Source: Candidatus Faecousia faecipullorum (GTDB lineage Bacteria; Bacillota; Clostridia; Oscillospirales; Oscillospiraceae). Taken from it: a stretch of DNA of 13,616 bases. Below the pieces are notes generated by a model. That model was given only the letters and a program-made list of their open reading frames with translations. It did not search any database and had not been told where the DNA came from. A program made the translations under genes and the position numbers. How positions within the stretch are numbered: the stretch's first letter is position 1; each line of letters opens with the position of its first letter. The stretch covers positions 1 through 13,616 of the forward strand of contig DVJG01000156.1 in NCBI GenBank assembly GCA_018710805.1. Direction: 5' to 3'. Positions 7,801-13,616 of the stretch are shown piece after piece.

Positions 7801-10800
7801 TCAAGCCGTAATCTGAATCGCATTCTCCCGAACCTGCTTGATGGTATCCATCAAAGCTGACCTGGTTTTTGCATCAAACAGTTTAATAAAACCAATCGGC
7901 TTATCGAATGGCGGCTTGGTCAGCTCGGATACATTTTCCATATATCCGTTCAGCTCGATATGATTGATAATTTTATGGACAAAGGCAATTTGCTTCTGAT
8001 TCAGAGATTCGTCATTGATGAAAGTGGAAAATGCCTGCATAGCTGCTTCATGATCCATCTTGGCAATTTTGCGGATCAGTAAACCAAAGGGTGTATCCCC
8101 GAACTCGCGCTGATAATCCTCTTTGCTTCCCAATTCGCTAGTTAATACCCGCTCCAGTTCCTGATAATCACCCATTGCCAAAGGAATGTTGTGGGTCAAC
8201 TTATAGATGGCCAGGGTGTTTCCATGTTCATTGACGTAGCGGTTTACTTTTGCACGGTAGTCTTCGAAATCATAGGCCGGGTCCAACGGAACGCCTTCCT
8301 GGGTATCCATAATCGGGTCACTCAGCTTGGTAACAATAGGCTTTTGCCCGTCATTTTCTTCATCCAGGAAGCGGATCAATTCCCGTAGTTCTCTCCGCAC
8401 CTTCTCAAAAAGGAGAATGTCGTTGGCTTCCCAGAATGCGTCGGTGTGGATCTCCTGCAGGACCGGCAATTTCTCCCGAATCTGCGGGATACTGGCTTTG
8501 TGTTCCAGCGCAGATGCAATGTCGCACAACTGCCTTTTCGCAAACTTGAACGCAGGGATCTGCTCAATATGTGCCAGAATCAGCCCATACAGGAAGTTAT
8601 CAAACCGTTTTGCAAACTCGTCCTGTTCCTCCAACTGGACAAGAGGCGCAATCTGAGTCAGAAGTTCTCCTTTGTCTCCTTCACTGAGAGCCGCAAAGGA
8701 TTCCTGCTTTTTGTACTTTTCTACAGTCCGAATCCGCAGCTTGACGGAAATCAAATCTGGGTTCAGATTCAAAACTTGCCCGTGGCAAACAGCAACCAGC
8801 TCTTGTCTCCACACCTGATAGTCTTCACCCGCAAAAGCGGCTTCCTGGAGCGCCATGGCGATTTTGACCTGCTTGCCAAAAATGTTTTCCGACAGAGTTT
8901 TGGTTTCCCTGGCTTCGTATCCCTCTTTGTGAGTCCGGAAAAATTCAAAATTCCCGCAGTAATCAAAAATTAAAAAGCGGCGTTTGTCCGTGTATACTCC
9001 GTCAATCTGGTCAATGCAAGCAAGTCCTTTACTCAGTCTGGTACCCCGGCCAATCATCTGCCAGAATTTGGCTTTGGATCGTACTTTCTTAAAGAATACC
9101 AGATTGACACACTCCGGAACATCAATGCCGGTGTCCATCATATCCACTGACACAGCAATATGGGGCGCCTTTTCCGGCAGTTTGAACTCATCGATTATTT
9201 TCTGAGCATAGGAATCATCACAAATAACCCGCTGGGCAAATCCTCCTCGATATTGGGGATACAGTGCGTTGAACCGGTCCAAAATAAATTCCGCATGGCG
9301 TTTGTTCTGGGCAAAAATAATGGTTTTCCCCAGCCGATCACCACCTGCCACTTTGATTCCACGCTCCATCAGATCCTGTAGAACCAGATCCACAGTGGTT
9401 TCATTGAAGATGAATTTGTTCAGCTTTTCCGGCGGGATGTACTCCGGCATTACGCCGTCCTCGATGAAATCGTCCTCATAACGGTCCTTGTCCTCTTGGG
9501 ACAGGTCATCGTAGGAAATGCCCTCCTCCAGGAACTTGGTTTTGACCTCATAATTGTAGTAGGGCACCAGAACATGGTCTTGGTACACTGCCGTTTCGTA
9601 GTCATAGGCATAGGTAGGAACACCATGCTCCATCTCGAAGAAGTCGTAGGTATTCCGATCCACATCGGTTTTCGGCGTGGCAGTAAGGCCCACCATGAGG
9701 GCGTCAAAATACTCAAAAATGGCCCGGTATTTTTTGAAAATGCTCCGGTGGCTTTCATCAATGATAATCAAGTCAAAGTGGGCAGGCGTAAACAGCTGCC
9801 GCCCGTCTTTGGACTTGGTATCGTCAATGGCGTTGAGAATGGTGGGATAGGTGGAAAACACAATGCGGGCGGTACGATCATCCTTGTTGGAGCATAGGTT
9901 GCACAGGGACATATCCGGAAGGTAGTTCTTGAAATCGTCCTTCGCCTGCTTGACCAGAGCGGTACGGTCTGCCAGGAACAGAATGTTCGTCACCCATTTG
10001 CCCCGACTGAGTACGTCCGTCAGGCTGGATGCTGTTCTGGTCTTTCCGGTACCGGTAGCCATTACCAGCAGGTGTTTCCGGAAACCCTGTCCGATCTGGG
10101 CGCAGACAGCCCGGATGGCCTCCTTCTGGTAGTATCGGTCGGTGATTTTGTCGTCGATGGCGATTTCTGCCAGGTCCAGCCGCTCGGTGCGGCGGTTCAT
10201 CAGCTTTTGCAGGTCCTCTTTGCTGAAAATACCGCTGACCTTTCGCTGAGGGCCGCTCTGGTCGTCCCAGAAGTAGGTTTCGAAACCGTTGGTGGTGAAC
10301 ATCATGGGACGGCGGCCAAATTTCCGTTCCAGGCAGTCGGCATAAAGCGACGCCTGCTTGCGCCCGAGATTGGGGTCTTTGCTGGAACGCTTGGCTTCCA
10401 CCACAGCCAGGGGCAGACCGTCCTTCCCGAACAGGACATAGTCGCAGTAACCCATCTGCCCCACCACACCGGCCATACCCTCCACCGGGTATTCCTCCTG
10501 CACATCGGCATCCGGGCCGGTGAATTTCCATCCCATCAGCTTCATGTCCACATCGATAAAGCGCTTGCGGGTCTGGAATTCGGACAAATCCTCTCCCCGG
10601 AAGGTGCGTTCCTGCTTGTGCTGCTCTTTTTCAGCGGTGAACTTGGCAGACATCTGGGCAATTTGCTGGCGCAGGGCGGCAATCTGGGCTTCTTTTTCCT
10701 CCAGCAGGCTTCCCAGTTCCTTGATTTTTCGGGTATCCACCGCCACCTTTTCCGTAGGAATCAAGGCTTCGTCAAAGGTGCGCTCTTCGTAGTCCGACCC

Positions 10801-11175
10801 ATAACAGTAGTCAATCCACTGGACAAAGGCAAACAGTCCCCGCAGTGCCGCCATGGCGTCGCTGGGCTGGACGCTGCGCTCGGTATGTACCGCCAGATTG
10901 CCCAGCTTGATCATCATGGGAAGAACGCCCCAGGTGTTGTAGTCCACGGCAAACCGGAAAGACGGCTCATGAATCAGGGATTGCAGGTTGTCCTTATAGG
11001 GCATCTGCATGGTGGTATCGGCGGAATACACCCACTTCACGGCCAACTCCAACGCCTTCCGGCAGCCCACCGCGCACATGGCCGGAGCGGAGGCATAGAT
11101 TTTCTCCGCTTCCATGCAGGCAGGGGCAAAGAGGGTGTATTCGGGTTTGGATTGGAGGAAGGAAAAATTGGTCAT
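7801..11175 (-). CDS. hsdR: Type I restriction enzyme, R subunit (EcoEI-like HsdR with N-terminal DUF4145)
   Basis: A 1124-residue motor and nuclease subunit of a type I restriction complex, which translocates and cuts unmethylated DNA using ATP. Residues about 15-125 resemble DUF4145, and 150-190 form a coiled coil. The nuclease domain follows, with D245 (GYCDYVLF) and E260-A-K262 (AVVEAKR) as the PD-(D/E)xK residues. The helicase has Walker A ATGTGKT 373-379, DESH 473-476, TATP 498-501 and QMIGRGTRLSKG 706-717. The C-terminal third fits the EcoEI R C-terminal region. All motor and nuclease motifs are intact. ATG 11175 is preceded by GGAAG and overlaps the stop of the DUF559 gene (ATGA). An in-frame ATG at 11229 lies inside that gene, has no ribosome binding site and is rejected. 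The first 13 codons are duplicated upstream at 11738-11776. Confidence 0.95.
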   Translation of the reverse strand: MTNFSFLQSKPEYTLFAPACMEAEKIYASAPAMCAVGCRKALELAVKWVYSADTTMQMPYKDNLQSLIHEPSFRFAVDYNTWGVLPMMIKLGNLAVHTERSVQPSDAMAALRGLFAFVQWIDYCYGSDYEERTFDEALIPTEKVAVDTRKIKELGSLLEEKEAQIAALRQQIAQMSAKFTAEKEQHKQERTFRGEDLSEFQTRKRFIDVDMKLMGWKFTGPDADVQEEYPVEGMAGVVGQMGYCDYVLFGKDGLPLAVVEAKRSSKDPNLGRKQASLYADCLERKFGRRPMMFTTNGFETYFWDDQSGPQRKVSGIFSKEDLQKLMNRRTERLDLAEIAIDDKITDRYYQKEAIRAVCAQIGQGFRKHLLVMATGTGKTRTASSLTDVLSRGKWVTNILFLADRTALVKQAKDDFKNYLPDMSLCNLCSNKDDRTARIVFSTYPTILNAIDDTKSKDGRQLFTPAHFDLIIIDESHRSIFKKYRAIFEYFDALMVGLTATPKTDVDRNTYDFFEMEHGVPTYAYDYETAVYQDHVLVPYYNYEVKTKFLEEGISYDDLSQEDKDRYEDDFIEDGVMPEYIPPEKLNKFIFNETTVDLVLQDLMERGIKVAGGDRLGKTIIFAQNKRHAEFILDRFNALYPQYRGGFAQRVICDDSYAQKIIDEFKLPEKAPHIAVSVDMMDTGIDVPECVNLVFFKKVRSKAKFWQMIGRGTRLSKGLACIDQIDGVYTDKRRFLIFDYCGNFEFFRTHKEGYEARETKTLSENIFGKQVKIAMALQEAAFAGEDYQVWRQELVAVCHGQVLNLNPDLISVKLRIRTVEKYKKQESFAALSEGDKGELLTQIAPLVQLEEQDEFAKRFDNFLYGLILAHIEQIPAFKFAKRQLCDIASALEHKASIPQIREKLPVLQEIHTDAFWEANDILLFEKVRRELRELIRFLDEENDGQKPIVTKLSDPIMDTQEGVPLDPAYDFEDYRAKVNRYVNEHGNTLAIYKLTHNIPLAMGDYQELERVLTSELGSKEDYQREFGDTPFGLLIRKIAKMDHEAAMQAFSTFINDESLNQKQIAFVHKIINHIELNGYMENVSELTKPPFDKPIGFIKLFDAKTRSALMDTIKQVRENAIQITA

Positions 11176-11546
11176 AGTGTGCCACTTCCTTTCAGTCGCT
11201 TTTCTACTTCCTGATGGATTGCATCGCATACTTCCCGAAATTGGGTATTGATGTCCCGATTGGAAAAGCGAAGCACTTGGATTCCATATTGCTGCAAGAT
11301 GGCGGTGCGTTCCTGGTCATAGGCAAGTCCTTGCTGGGTGTAGTGCTGGGAGCCGTCAAGTTCAATCACCAGTTTGGCGGCATGGCAGTAAAAATCCACA
11401 ATAAACCCGCCGATTGTTTTTTGACGTTGGAAACGGATGGGATAATGACGCAGGAAGTCATACCAGAGATGGTTTTCCTCTTTGGTTGCGTTTTTTCTCA
11501 GTTCTTTTGCCCGGGGAATCAGATTGCGCTGATATGGCAAGGACAC
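11172..11546 (-). CDS. DUF559 (Vsr-like) endonuclease domain protein
   Basis: A 124-residue protein with the DUF559 signature, a small restriction-endonuclease-like fold related to the Vsr mismatch nuclease. The pattern is LRKNATKEENHLWY (17-29), D51 in FIVDFYC, E62 and D64 in KLVIELDGSQHY, then YGIQVLRFSN (87-96). It starts at GTG 11546, seven bases after AGGAGGTG (11554-11561), an excellent site. Its TGA overlaps the hsdR ATG. It is not a standard type I subunit. It sits between a 5' remnant of hsdR and the intact hsdR, next to GC-rich hairpins, which suggests it came in as a cassette. Nuclease activity is inferred from the family, and its target is unknown. Confidence 0.88.
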   Translation of the reverse strand: MSLPYQRNLIPRAKELRKNATKEENHLWYDFLRHYPIRFQRQKTIGGFIVDFYCHAAKLVIELDGSQHYTQQGLAYDQERTAILQQYGIQVLRFSNRDINTQFREVCDAIHQEVEKRLKGSGTL

Positions 11547-11584
11547 GGCGGTTCACCTCCTGGTAAAATGCTTTTGCTCCCTCC

Positions 11585-11707
11585 GGCACTTCGTGCCACC
11601 TCCCTCCGTGAGGGAGGCTATCGGCCCCCGGCCCCCTCACCCTGACCCTCTCTCCATGGCCCCCTCTCCATGGCCCCCTCTGAGAGGGGGCTGTCAGCGC
11701 AGCTGAC
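11585..11707. repeat. Cluster of GC-rich hairpins (REP-like) with a 14-bp tandem repeat
   Basis: Four short palindromes lie in 123 bases: ggcac/gtgcc (11585-11597), cctccctc/gagggagg (11599-11617), gccccctc/gagggggc (11673-11691) and gtcagc/gctgac (11693-11707), each with a 3-base loop. Between them the 14-bp unit ctccatggccccct occurs twice in tandem (11652-11665, 11666-11679). The composition is far more GC-rich than the neighbouring genes. Similar pyrimidine/purine hairpin strings recur in gut Clostridia genomes as I recall them, so this is probably a dispersed repeat and not a private sequence. It contains no gene. Confidence 0.75.
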
Positions 11708-11716
11708 TGGGGGAGT

Positions 11717-11776
11717 TCATGGACGGGGTAAGAGGGCATATTCGGGTTTTGATTGGAGGAAGGAAAAGTTGGACAT
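11717..11776 (-). pseudogene. 5' remnant of hsdR (19 codons)
   Basis: ATG 11776 opens MSNFSFLQSKPEYALLPRP then TGA. Its first 13 residues match the intact hsdR N-terminus MTNFSFLQSKPEY except at residue 2. At DNA level 35 of 39 bases agree between 11738-11776 and 11137-11175. It has a good ribosome binding site (TAGGAG, about eight bases before ATG) and starts only 11 bases after the DUF2971 stop, which is what one expects of the original hsdR start in the operon. Similarity fades just before the TGA. It may still be translated as a short leader peptide. Confidence 0.8.
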
Positions 11777-11787
11777 AATATTTTCTC

Positions 11788-12729
11788 CTAATATCTTACA
11801 GGTACTTTAGACACATTGATATTAGCACTATAGTGATTAGAGTGGAGCATTTGAGCCAATGTCTTTTTTTGTAAATCTAGCTGAGATTCCGTCCCGCGAA
11901 AGGGTCCTAGTGTAACCGATTTTAATGCCTCTTTATCAATCGCCAATTCAATATACGGAATAAAATATCCTGCATTTGATCTATATCTTATTGGGAAATT
12001 ATTTTTGTACTTGTTTGCAACATCAACTATTATACGAACCTCTTGCTCGTGGCTAAAGCACTCTTGCTTGAAAATCATCTTTAAAGAGGTCAATTTCATG
12101 GAGACAACCGCTTTAACCGAGCTTTCATCCCCTTCCTTATATTTATTTGCTAGCTCTATGATAAAATTTTTTATAATTTGTTCTTGCTCCTTGGCGCTGT
12201 ATACTACGGAACTCACATATACTCTCATTTTACCATCTGCAAAATTCCTTGGAAAATTTGCTAAGATTGCCTCGGCATCCATTCCTAAATTTATCCCCTC
12301 AAATAAATCCCCTTTGGAATAGTAATTCCACATAGGCAAAAGGTCATTTTTTCGGGAAAACGATGCAATGTACGTTGTATACTCGCCACGGTACGTCCTA
12401 ACTTTATTGTTTTCAACCGTTATAAATGTTTCGTTTCGGGATGCTTTTATGCCAGATATAAGTTCAAAGAAATCTGTGGAAATCTCTCCAGAATCTCTGA
12501 GGTCTTGACAGGCCTTGTGATAACATGGTTCTACTATGGTTCCTTCCGATATATCATTCAAGCAATCAGATTGGCTGGCCCATAAAACAATTTTATTTTG
12601 TGGCTTCAGAAGAATCGGCTCTATATTTCTAAGCGCTGTGTAATGAAATATTTCGCCAGTGAAGTTTGTATGACCCGGAAGAGCATCTATGCTTAATCTC
12701 AATAGGAACTTATCTAACAAAGATTCCAT
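11788..12729 (-). CDS. DUF2971 family protein
   Basis: A 313-residue protein recognised as DUF2971 by its order of motifs: FHYTALRNI (28-36), LWASQSDCLND (49-59), YIASFSRKNDLLPMWNYYS (120-138), INLGMD (146-151) and FSHEQEVRII (225-234). No signal peptide or membrane segment is visible, so it is cytoplasmic. The biochemical role is not established. Members are often seen near restriction and other defence genes. ATG 12729 is chosen because AAAGGAG (12741-12747) precedes it; an upstream TTG at 12753 would start before that site. It follows hsdS by 16 bases and precedes the original hsdR start by 11, so it belongs to the operon. It is more AT-rich than hsdR. Confidence 0.85.
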   Translation of the reverse strand: MESLLDKFLLRLSIDALPGHTNFTGEIFHYTALRNIEPILLKPQNKIVLWASQSDCLNDISEGTIVEPCYHKACQDLRDSGEISTDFFELISGIKASRNETFITVENNKVRTYRGEYTTYIASFSRKNDLLPMWNYYSKGDLFEGINLGMDAEAILANFPRNFADGKMRVYVSSVVYSAKEQEQIIKNFIIELANKYKEGDESSVKAVVSMKLTSLKMIFKQECFSHEQEVRIIVDVANKYKNNFPIRYRSNAGYFIPYIELAIDKEALKSVTLGPFRGTESQLDLQKKTLAQMLHSNHYSANINVSKVPVRY

Positions 12730-12745
12730 ATGTTCTTCTGCTCCT

Positions 12746-13549
12746 TTATCCAAAATAATCCTGCATCAGCGCCTTTTTCAGCGTTTCCAACTTTTCAAGG
12801 CTGCGGCTGATGGTAGTTTTTGTTTTTCCTGTTTGCTCCACAAAGACGGCAAATTGATTCTGTAGGTCGATGGGGGGTTCATATATTGCAATTTTATAAA
12901 ACTCACTATGATTTAAATCTGGAATTGTTGATGTACCAGCTCGTTTTTTGAGCTCTATTTGTACTAAATCCAAATTTAAATACTCAACCAAAAATTCTTT
13001 GATATATCTATCTCGATCAAAATCAATAAGGAAAAAGTTATTATGAAATACACCTGCAACATTGGTAATTACCATCCCGGTATTTCCAGTACGGGTCATT
13101 AAAACATCGTCTTTAGTGCATATAACTGTACTTTTTGGATTCTTAATATATTCTTTATCCTTTACTCCGTGTAAATATGCGACTGTGATATATTCATAAC
13201 AGTTTTCTTCAAAACGTGTTAATCGTTTGGAAATCGGTATTTGTAGCCCCTGTCGCACTGTACAAATTTCTTTGAACGTTCTCATTTTCCAGTTTTTTTC
13301 GTTATTCTGTGGATCCCCAAACATCTCCACAAATCTTGCCTTGACCATCTCATCCAGCTTGTCCAGCTGCTGGCGGCGTTTGGCAATCAGGTCGCTGACC
13401 TTGTCCAGCACCGCCGCAATTTTGCGCTGTTCGTCGAGGGGTGGGAGGGGAATTTTCGCTTCTGTCAAATTCCCAAGTTTAATATACTTAAGGCAATACC
13501 GCACAGAAAAAAGTGCCAAATACCGCCGAGTGTGATATAATAAAGTCAT
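12746..13549 (-). CDS. hsdS: Type I restriction specificity subunit HsdS, 5'-truncated by an IS (one target-recognition domain)
   Basis: HsdS reads the DNA target and bridges HsdM and HsdR. An intact subunit has two recognition domains separated by helical spacers. Here only the second half remains: central conserved helix (KIPLPPLDEQRKIAAVLDKV, then LIAKRRQQLDKLDEMVKARF and VEMFGDP, residues 32-80), one recognition domain (about 82-205), then the C-terminal conserved region ending LEKLETLKKALMQDYFG (251-267). Residues 1-19 as read from ATG 13549 come from the inverted end of the IS and have no ribosome binding site. Native hsdS sequence stops at about 13491. Whether the fragment is expressed is unknown. 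Half HsdS proteins can dimerise in some systems, so loss of function is likely but not certain. Codon use of the recognition domain is AT-rich, as is usual for exchanged domains. Confidence 0.88.
   Translation of the reverse strand: MTLLYHTRRYLALFSVRYCLKYIKLGNLTEAKIPLPPLDEQRKIAAVLDKVSDLIAKRRQQLDKLDEMVKARFVEMFGDPQNNEKNWKMRTFKEICTVRQGLQIPISKRLTRFEENCYEYITVAYLHGVKDKEYIKNPKSTVICTKDDVLMTRTGNTGMVITNVAGVFHNNFFLIDFDRDRYIKEFLVEYLNLDLVQIELKKRAGTSTIPDLNHSEFYKIAIYEPPIDLQNQFAVFVEQTGKTKTTISRSLEKLETLKKALMQDYFG
13533..13541 (+). promoter_or_regulatory. Extended -10 promoter element of the IS transposase
   Basis: TGATATAAT combines TG-N with a perfect TATAAT (13536-13541). No clear -35 is seen. It ends only six bases before ATG 13548, so a transcript from it would be leaderless or nearly so. 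No Shine-Dalgarno site precedes the ATG, which agrees. Confidence 0.5.
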
Positions 13550-13616
13550 GGATAAACAAATGACGATTTCCGCATTCAGCGACGAGCTGGCGCAGGTGCG
13601 GACAAAGAAAAAAGAA
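13548..13616 (+). CDS. IS5-family-like transposase, N-terminal fragment (continues beyond the window)
   Basis: The 23 codons present read MDKQMTISAFSDELAQVRTK followed by KKE. This resembles the N-terminus of IS5-family DDE transposases of Clostridia (ISxFxDxLxxVxTKKKEF). The catalytic core is outside the window, so family assignment rests on this short stretch and on the TTAA junction. The gene runs opposite to the hsd operon and overlaps the false start of the hsdS fragment. Confidence 0.7.
   Translation, partial: MDKQMTISAFSDELAQVRTKKKE

Larger units (their letters stand above)
13492..13616 (+). mobile_element. Left end of an IS5-like insertion sequence, truncated by the window
   Basis: hsdS similarity ends at TTAA (13488-13491). 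From 13492 the sequence GGCAATACCGCACAG is unrelated to hsdS and leads straight into a transposase start. TTAA fits the YTAR target used by IS5-type elements. Two related blocks, gcaataccgca and ccaaataccgcc, lie near 13493-13527 and may be transposase binding sites. The other terminal repeat and the second TTAA would be outside the window, so the boundary is inferred. Confidence 0.7.

Noticed and set aside
10072..11214. 380-codon plus-strand ORF
   Set aside because: Antisense to hsdR, which carries every expected helicase and nuclease motif in the other frame.
11176..11229. Upstream ATG 11229 as the hsdR start
   Set aside because: It lies within the DUF559 gene with no ribosome binding site. 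ATG 11175 has GGAAG before it and its N-terminus matches the duplicated copy at 11776.
11652..11679. CRISPR-like array from repeated units
   Set aside because: Only two adjacent 14-bp copies without spacers; no array and no cas genes in the window.
11458..11739. 93-codon minus-strand ORF across the hairpin cluster
   Set aside because: It runs through palindromic repeats and out of frame over the DUF559 gene; composition is Arg/Gly/Pro-rich with no recognisable domain.
12730..12753. TTG 12753 as start of the DUF2971 gene
   Set aside because: It precedes the AAAGGAG site at 12741-12747, which serves ATG 12729.

Overview
The window looks like an accessory (defence and mobile-DNA) stretch from a low-to-mid GC Firmicute, most likely a gut Clostridia/Oscillospiraceae-type bacterium. 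The clues are near-consensus AGGAGG-type ribosome binding sites, a Gram-positive signal peptide on a secreted RHS/YD-repeat protein, a TnpV-like protein beside a DUF6809-like protein, and a type I restriction locus whose HsdS and HsdR match the versions common in that group. The assignment is from recognised protein families, not from a search.

Layout, left to right. (1) 1-5929, minus strand: the N-terminal 1976 residues of a very large secreted RHS protein. It has a signal peptide, an N-terminal module split by a long Glu/Thr-rich linker, a DNRLRE-like domain, YD repeats, two jelly-roll carbohydrate-binding-like domains and more YD repeats. The window ends inside the conserved RHS core motif, so the variable C-terminal tip is off the left edge. 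(2) 5930-6500: the RHS leader, a strong minus-strand rho-independent terminator (6093-6129) and a small ORF of unknown function. (3) 6500-7600, plus strand: remains of a mobile element, with a frameshifted tnpV gene overlapping an intact DUF6809-like gene and ending in a terminator. A 10-bp inverted repeat follows at 7635-7696.

(4) 7801-13549, minus strand: the downstream part of a type I restriction-modification operon. In transcription order it holds the 3' part of hsdS (one target-recognition domain only), a DUF2971 gene, a 19-codon remnant of the hsdR 5' end, a block of GC-rich hairpins, a DUF559 (Vsr-like) endonuclease gene, and full-length hsdR. (5) 13492-13616, plus strand: the left end of an IS5-like insertion sequence that has cut hsdS at a TTAA site. 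The N-terminal HsdS half and hsdM would lie beyond the right edge.

HsdR supplies ATP-driven translocation and cleavage, HsdS sets specificity, and HsdM (not seen) methylates. The IS has removed the first recognition domain from the HsdS reading frame, so the system is either inactive, altered in specificity, or dependent on dimers of a half HsdS. The most unusual structure is at the hsdR start. The first 13 or so codons of hsdR occur twice, 601 bp apart, on either side of a cassette of palindromic repeats plus the DUF559 nuclease gene. The second copy is precisely fused to that gene through an ATGA overlap. This looks like a small nuclease-bearing cassette that inserted at the hsdR start and rebuilt it.
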